A stretch of DNA of 44,938 nucleotides from assembly GCA_050732635.1 (NCBI GenBank), contig JBOHRE010000018.1, forward strand, positions 1 through 44,938, given 5' to 3'. This stretch comes from JBOHRE01 sp050732635. Lineage in GTDB: Bacteria; Gemmatimonadota; Gemmatimonadetes; Longimicrobiales; RSA9. The notes under the pieces were generated by a model. It was not told the origin of the DNA and did not search any database. It saw only the letters and a program-made list of their open reading frames with translations. Position numbers and translations under genes: made by a program. Position 1 is the stretch's first letter, and every line of letters starts with the position of its first letter. Below, piece after piece: positions 40,481 to 44,938 of this stretch.

Positions 40481-41893
40481 TCAGTCCAGCGGCAGACCGC
40501 TCGGTACGCGCCCCGGTACGAGTGCGCTCAGGTTCCGCGCGGCGGGGTCGGTGAGCGCTCGCAGGAATGCGACCAGGTCGTCGATGTCCGCCTCCGTGAG
40601 CTGGAGCGGCTGACGCACCCGCGAATCCAGGCGCAACAGCAGGTCTTCGATAGTCGCCTCATCAGTGTGGACGCGGCCGCGCAGCGCGGGAGTAAGCTGC
40701 GAAGCGTCATAGGTGCGTAACGCCTTGGCCACATCGTCGTAATGGCGGACCACGGCCTCCAGCGTGGCGTACGCACCGCTGTGCGTGTAGGGCGCCGTCA
40801 GCTCGACATTGCGCAGCGGCGGAGCGCGGAACGCAAAGCGGTAGGCGTCCCGGTGCCGTGCGTCGATGATCGCGGCGCGTCCCAGGTCGAGCGGGGGCTC
40901 GTTGCCCACGCCCGGTCCGATCTGCGGCACACCGACGTTGGCGAAGCTCTGGCCCCCGAGCAGCGGACCGCCGTGGCAGCTCGAGCACGCCGTCGGCGCC
41001 ACGCTCGGGGCGGCAACGGCAGGCGACGCGGCCGTGCGGGCTCCGAAGAAGAGCAGGCCGCCGCGCTTGGCCGCGGCCGTGAGCGCGGCGTCGTCGCCGG
41101 CGAGGTAGCGGTCGAACGGAGACTGCACCTTCGTGAAGCCAGCGGTGATGAAGGCGGCGATCGCCGCGGTCGCGTGCCCGAATTCGAGCCCGCTGATCGG
41201 CACCCCCGGAAACGCAGCGCGGAACATCGTCACGTACTCCGGGATGTCCAGCAGTCGGGTCATGATCGCGTCCCAGATCTCGGCGTGTTGCAAATCGGCC
41301 AGCTCCGCCAGCTCGTTGCGGTTGCCGAACACATCGAGATCGCCGGGGTCGCCTCGCATCTCGCGCCGATCGAGCACCGGCAGCATCGCCTGCGCGGCCA
41401 GGATGTTGGGCAGCCCCGTCGGCAGCGTCACGCCGGGCGGTGGCTGGAACGGGCCCGCGCCATGGCCCGACACCCGGCCGTCCCACAGCACGTAAACGGA
41501 CCGCAGTCCCTGGTTCAGCAGTGACGGCGCGTTGCGCGGCACGAACTCGCGCCCGGCGCCGAGCGCCCGAGAAGCACCCTGTCCGGAACCGCCGGTGCCG
41601 ATGGCCAGTGACAGGCCGTCCGCGCCGTGGCTCCGAGGGTGATGGCAGGTGGCACAGGACACGTCGCGATTGCCGCTCAGGATCTTGTCGAACAGCAGCG
41701 CCTGCCCGAGCGCGACGAGCGCCGGATCCTGGGCGGGCACGAGCCCGATGGGCAGCACGCCGTACTGCGACAGCGCCTGCCTGAGGTCGGCGTCCAGCTC
41801 CGGATCGAGCGGCGGGTCCGTGATCGCGCTCGGCCGGTCACAGCCGGCCAGCGCCAGCACAGCGAGGCAGGTCGCGAGCGGGGTCCACCTCAT
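40481..41893 (-). CDS. Di-haem cytochrome c peroxidase/MauG-type lipoprotein
   Basis: The 470-residue protein has a lipoprotein signal ending LALAGC (C18), two haem c motifs (C80-A-T-C-H84 and C303-S-S-C-H307) and the CCP/MauG layout: LGQALLFDKILSGNRDVSCATCHHP at the high-potential site region, RNAPSLLNQG, and VPQIGPGVG, then APPLRNVELTAPYTHSGAY. It probably reduces peroxide with electrons from a cytochrome c or carries out MauG-like oxidations. Residues ~240-300 form the inter-haem linker. The ATG at 41893 overlaps the stop of the outer-membrane barrel gene (ATGA), so translation is coupled. It is longer than standard CcpA by about 100 residues. Confidence 0.9.
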   Translation of the reverse strand: MRWTPLATCLAVLALAGCDRPSAITDPPLDPELDADLRQALSQYGVLPIGLVPAQDPALVALGQALLFDKILSGNRDVSCATCHHPRSHGADGLSLAIGTGGSGQGASRALGAGREFVPRNAPSLLNQGLRSVYVLWDGRVSGHGAGPFQPPPGVTLPTGLPNILAAQAMLPVLDRREMRGDPGDLDVFGNRNELAELADLQHAEIWDAIMTRLLDIPEYVTMFRAAFPGVPISGLEFGHATAAIAAFITAGFTKVQSPFDRYLAGDDAALTAAAKRGGLLFFGARTAASPAVAAPSVAPTACSSCHGGPLLGGQSFANVGVPQIGPGVGNEPPLDLGRAAIIDARHRDAYRFAFRAPPLRNVELTAPYTHSGAYATLEAVVRHYDDVAKALRTYDASQLTPALRGRVHTDEATIEDLLLRLDSRVRQPLQLTEADIDDLVAFLRALTDPAARNLSALVPGRVPSGLPLD

Positions 41894-43422
41894 GGTTCAC
41901 CTTCTCCTCGACGCGCGTTGCCGATGGGGACCGAGACGAAGATCTGCTGTGTGACGACGCTGACATCGTCGAGGCGCGACGGGTCGCGCGGCGCGGGGCG
42001 CGGCACGAGCGAGGCGAGAGCAACGCAGATACCCGGGCAAGGCACCGGGTCGGCGGCAGCCACGCCCGGGCGCTGCGTGCCGCGTGTCAAGCTCCCGTGA
42101 TAACGGACCTCGACACCGCCGAGGTGAAGACTCGCGCCCCATGTCGGTGTCCACTCGATCCAGCGCTCGTCGTCGTTTCGCCCCGCGGCCTGGCGATGGT
42201 CGAACTGCGCGAGCCGGTAGTTGACCAGGCGCGTGGCGACACCGAACTGCACGTCGACGGCGTCACCGCGGTCCAGCCGCCACTCGCGGCGGCCGCCCAG
42301 CCGCAGTAGCGCGTTCGAGAAGCGCAGCCGGTTCTCGACGATCCTACCACCCACCGGGATCGTGTCGCCCGTCAGCGTCGCGGTGGGTGCCTCGGCCACG
42401 CCCCAGACCCGGCTCCAGATCGGTTCGTAGACCACGTCGATGCCGAGCCGCAGGGGAGTTTCGGTGGTCGCGAGCCCGATGCCGAGGTTGTAGGCGTGAG
42501 CTTCCCCGCGGCCGGAGCCGATGTTCATGATCCCGTCCTTCGGGACATCGTAGCGCGGCACGCTCGGGTACCAGATCCGGTTGCCGGTCAGCAGCCAGCC
42601 GATGCGCCAGCCGGAACCGAGCGGGCGGGCGTGGACGACGTGCAGCCCCCAGACGTCGGCTTCATCCTCGTTCCGCTCCTGGCGTTGCTCGCTGACCGGC
42701 TGCTGCTGATCGGGGTCCCAGAACCGGTCGACGTACGTCACATCGTGCGTCATCCGGGTGCGGGAGTGCACCGCGACCGCCTCGAGCGACCGCGCTCCCG
42801 GCCATTCCTTGAGCACCCCGACGCGTAGAACCGCCAGGTGGCCGAACGGCTCGACCCCCTCGCTCTCGCCGTAGAGCAGCCCGATCCCGTCAACCGCCTT
42901 CCGCCGCGCCGCGAGCACGCTGCCGCCGACCGCGAGACCGCTGCCGGACCAGGACCTCCCCAGCATGGCAAAACCGTATGCGCTGCCGCGTGTGCGGTCC
43001 GTATCCTCATCCTCGCCGCCGCGACGGAAGTCCGGACCACCGAAAGACAGCGACCCGCCGGGCCGAGGGGCCGTCTCGACTGCCTGCAGCGCCAGAGCTC
43101 CGGCCGCAAACCAGGCGCCCGATCGGCCGAGCGCGCCGAGCGGCAGGGCGCGCCCCGCTCCAGCGTCGTCCGAAACGCTGTAGAGCATCGGCGAGCCGAA
43201 GACGAGCGCGCCGGTGAGGCGCGCGCCCGTGGCCGGGTTCTCCGACAGGTCGCCCAGTGTGTCCGGCAGCGCGATGGAGACGCCACCCATGCCGAGGTGG
43301 CGCGACGGGAGGATCTCGAGCCCATCCGCCTGGACGATCGGCACGGTTCGGATCGGGATGACCTGAGCGGCTGCGGGTGCCGTAGCGACCGCGAGCAACG
43401 CGGGCAGCAGGAGATGACGCAT
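41890..43422 (-). CDS. Outer-membrane β-barrel protein, unknown
   Basis: This 510-residue protein has a signal peptide (MRHLLLPALLAVATAPAAAQ) and alternating polar/hydrophobic strands of a barrel with no recognised plug. The opening PSRHLGMGGVSIALPDTLGDLSENPATGARL resembles FadL/UPF0164-type or PorV-like barrels (MGGxSxAxxDxxxxxxxNPA). Later strands such as LRLGIDVVYEPIW and WTPTWGASLHLGGVEVRYHG fit a porin-like pore. Function is unknown, perhaps uptake of a hydrophobic solute. GGAGG is five bases before the ATG at 43422. It ends in an ATGA overlap with the di-haem peroxidase gene, so the two are made together and may share a path across the envelope. Confidence 0.75.
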   Translation of the reverse strand: MRHLLLPALLAVATAPAAAQVIPIRTVPIVQADGLEILPSRHLGMGGVSIALPDTLGDLSENPATGARLTGALVFGSPMLYSVSDDAGAGRALPLGALGRSGAWFAAGALALQAVETAPRPGGSLSFGGPDFRRGGEDEDTDRTRGSAYGFAMLGRSWSGSGLAVGGSVLAARRKAVDGIGLLYGESEGVEPFGHLAVLRVGVLKEWPGARSLEAVAVHSRTRMTHDVTYVDRFWDPDQQQPVSEQRQERNEDEADVWGLHVVHARPLGSGWRIGWLLTGNRIWYPSVPRYDVPKDGIMNIGSGRGEAHAYNLGIGLATTETPLRLGIDVVYEPIWSRVWGVAEAPTATLTGDTIPVGGRIVENRLRFSNALLRLGGRREWRLDRGDAVDVQFGVATRLVNYRLAQFDHRQAAGRNDDERWIEWTPTWGASLHLGGVEVRYHGSLTRGTQRPGVAAADPVPCPGICVALASLVPRPAPRDPSRLDDVSVVTQQIFVSVPIGNARRGEGEP

Positions 43423-43566
43423 CGCGGCCTCCAGTCCGAGGTCGGATTTCGGCGATGGGCGGCCAGCCCACTCTCTCCACTATCACAACGCCTGAAGGCG
43501 CCGGATTCTGTCACCGACCGGGATGTCACGCCGCCGAGCTGCGGCAGTGGCTCCGCCGGAGATGTC

Positions 43567-44817
43567 CTAGAGGAATCCGGCCAGGTAGATCAGACCGGTG
43601 CCGGCCAGCAGCACGATGCCGACGTAGGCGAGGCTGCGCAGGAGCGGGCCGGGACGGTGCTCGGGCGGCACGATCGCGCCGGTCATCGCGCGCAGCGTCA
43701 GCCAGGCGAGTACCGGCGCGGTGAGGAACGATACGGTCGTCGCGAGGTCGACCATCCCCGCCAGCGAGCCGGTGAAGCGTGCACTGACGATGATCACCGC
43801 GAGCCCGAACGTGCCAACCGCCACCCAGTAGACGCGGCCGGTGACGCCGCTTCGCACCACGGTGGCGAGCGCCGGCGCACGAAGCACGCGCACGGAGCGG
43901 TCGATCGCACGCGGGAAGCCGTCGATCACCGTGATCGCGGTGGTCAGCATGGTCGTGAATGCGGCGACCACGATCAGCGGCCGCGTCCATTCGCCGAGCG
44001 TCCGCGCATACAGGTCGACGAGCTGCGTCGCGAACGCCGGGCCCGCAGCACTGAAGCTCTCGCCCGAACGGTGCATGACCGCTGCGCCGAGCACGACGAA
44101 GGCGAGCGCCAGCACGGTCGTGCCGATGTAGCCGATCAGAAAGTCAAGGCGCGCGGTCTCGCGATCCGTACGCACACCCGCGGCATCATCCTTGGCCAGC
44201 GTCCACAGCGACGACCAGGCGGCCACGTCCATGCCGGCCGGCATCCAGCCGACCAGCGCGATCACGAACGCCAGCGACACACCCGCGCCGCCGGGCCAGA
44301 CCGTGAAGCTCGAGAGATCGGCGCGCGGCAGGGCCACCGCCGCTGCGATGAGCGTCGTCACCGCGAGGACCGCCATCAATGTCTTGACGGTCACGTCGTA
44401 GGCGCGGAAGCGGCCGATGCGGAGCAGCAGCGCGGACGCGGCGTACACGAGCGCGACGGCACCCACGAGCGACCACTCGGCGCCGAGCATGTACAGCAAG
44501 AGGAAGCCGGTGAAGACCAGCACCGCCGCCTGCACGATCACCGCGGTCACGGCCGTGATCAGCATGTACAGCCACAGCGCCCAGGCGCCGATCCGCCGGT
44601 AGCCCTCCACCAGGCTCTCGCCCGTGGCCGCCGCGTAGCGCGAGCCGAACTCGAAGAACGGGTACTTGAGCGCCAGCGCCACCAGGATCACGACCACCAG
44701 ACCGAAGCCGGCATCCGCGCCGGCGCGCGTGGACTGCACGAGGTGGGACACGCCGATCGCCGTGGCCGCCCAGAGCAGTCCCGGGCCGAAGCTCTTCCAG
44801 AAGCGGCTTCGCTCCAT
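43567..44817 (-). CDS. NRAMP-like transporter lacking canonical metal-binding motifs
   Basis: The 416-residue membrane protein has about eleven helices with the NRAMP plan. The opening FGPGLLWAATAIGVSHLVQS aligns without gaps to the helix-1 NRAMP stretch, but the four-residue DPGN metal motif is G22-V-S-H25. In helix 6 the usual MPHNL reads M192-P-A-G-M-D197, losing the histidine. The rest (YPFFEFGSRYAAATGESLVEGY; FTTMLTTAITVIDGFPR) is closest to the divergent 'Nramp family' group with loss of metal ligands. It may carry a different cation such as Mg, a larger solute, or act as a sensor. ATG at 44817. A weak 4-bp hairpin (43489-43500) lies beyond its stop. Confidence 0.85.
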   Translation of the reverse strand: MERSRFWKSFGPGLLWAATAIGVSHLVQSTRAGADAGFGLVVVILVALALKYPFFEFGSRYAAATGESLVEGYRRIGAWALWLYMLITAVTAVIVQAAVLVFTGFLLLYMLGAEWSLVGAVALVYAASALLLRIGRFRAYDVTVKTLMAVLAVTTLIAAAVALPRADLSSFTVWPGGAGVSLAFVIALVGWMPAGMDVAAWSSLWTLAKDDAAGVRTDRETARLDFLIGYIGTTVLALAFVVLGAAVMHRSGESFSAAGPAFATQLVDLYARTLGEWTRPLIVVAAFTTMLTTAITVIDGFPRAIDRSVRVLRAPALATVVRSGVTGRVYWVAVGTFGLAVIIVSARFTGSLAGMVDLATTVSFLTAPVLAWLTLRAMTGAIVPPEHRPGPLLRSLAYVGIVLLAGTGLIYLAGFL

Positions 44818-44890
44818 GGAGCCAAGCTATGCCCGCGCTACCAGGCGGCGCCACGCACGGCAGCACCGGCGCGACGAGGGCGAGCGGCGG

Positions 44891-44938
44891 CTAGTCCTCG
44901 CCGGCCATGACCGCGGCCAGCGCTGCGCCGGCCAGCGC
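44891..44938 (-). CDS. C-terminal end of a gene cut by the window edge
   Basis: On the minus strand a frame runs from the window edge to a TAG at 44891-44893 and gives ALAGAALAAVMAGED. Fifteen residues are too few to name it; the alanine-rich helix could be the end of any protein. It is on the same strand as the NRAMP-like gene and ends 73 bases before that start, so it might be its operon partner. Confidence 0.3.
   Translation of the reverse strand, partial: ALAGAALAAVMAGED

Noticed and set aside
42838..44910. A 690-codon open frame on the plus strand
   Set aside because: It is antisense to the barrel and NRAMP-like genes, which have clear protein features. The sequence is repetitive Arg/Gln/His/Ala text with no domain, as expected of shadow frames in GC-rich DNA.
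1..44938. CRISPR arrays, tRNA/rRNA genes, insertion sequences, prophage
   Set aside because: I found no spaced direct repeats, no T-loop-like GGTTCGAAT elements, and no transposase, integrase or phage gene. A covariance-model scan would be decisive for small RNAs.

Overview
The window is a gene-dense, GC-rich stretch of bacterial chromosome. It has no rRNA, tRNA, phage, insertion sequence or CRISPR signal that I can see. The gene set suggests a member of the Gemmatimonadota or a close relative: an ACE-like M2 lipoprotein peptidase, a DUF2911 protein, two ~1,100-residue Tol-type propeller/amidohydrolases, a DUF5715 lipoprotein, a TonB receptor with a carboxypeptidase-regulatory-like domain, and many GTG or overlapping starts. 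Lipoprotein signal peptides and outer-membrane barrels show a two-membrane envelope. The phylum is an inference from gene content, not from a marker gene.

Layout. 1-6.4 kb: end of a SPOR-domain protein, an ANTAR response regulator, DoxX and DUF2911 genes, then three exported proteins (M2 peptidase, a DUF3568-like lipoprotein, a DUF5715-like lipoprotein). 6.4-10.1 kb, minus strand: first propeller-amidohydrolase and an FmdB-type zinc ribbon. 10.3-16.7 kb: an iron-uptake operon in which a FecA-like TonB receptor overlaps genes for an FbpA-type binding protein, an FbpB-type double permease and an FbpC-type ATPase. It sits behind a -35/-10 pair and a Fur-box-like palindrome. 16.7-24.8 kb: ATP-dependent DNA ligase, DUF411 protein, propeller lipoprotein, zinc alcohol dehydrogenase, glycine-zipper protein, M20 hydrolase coupled to a peptide-binding lipoprotein.

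24.7-32.9 kb, minus strand: a c-di-GMP group (TPR-HD-GYP protein, ZU5-like lipoprotein, membrane GGDEF protein) and a three-gene unit joined by ATGA overlaps (second propeller-amidohydrolase, NAPE-PLD-like metallo-hydrolase, flavin reductase). 33-37.7 kb: cydAB for a bd-type oxidase, an NYN ribonuclease, a 38-residue membrane protein, a cyanophycinase-like lipoprotein and a DinB-family protein. 37.78-38.33 kb is a gene graveyard: a UvrD-type helicase scrap abuts the frameshifted 3' end of a propeller gene.

38.4-44.9 kb, minus strand: an overlapping unit of a four-CxxC zinc-finger protein and two different Ku proteins (end joining), a di-haem peroxidase coupled to an outer-membrane barrel, and an NRAMP-like transporter whose metal-binding motifs are replaced.

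The least ordinary items are the zinc-finger/Ku/Ku unit without LigD, the non-canonical NRAMP protein, the Fur-like iron operon, the GGDEF/HD-GYP/lipoprotein cluster, and several short palindromes.
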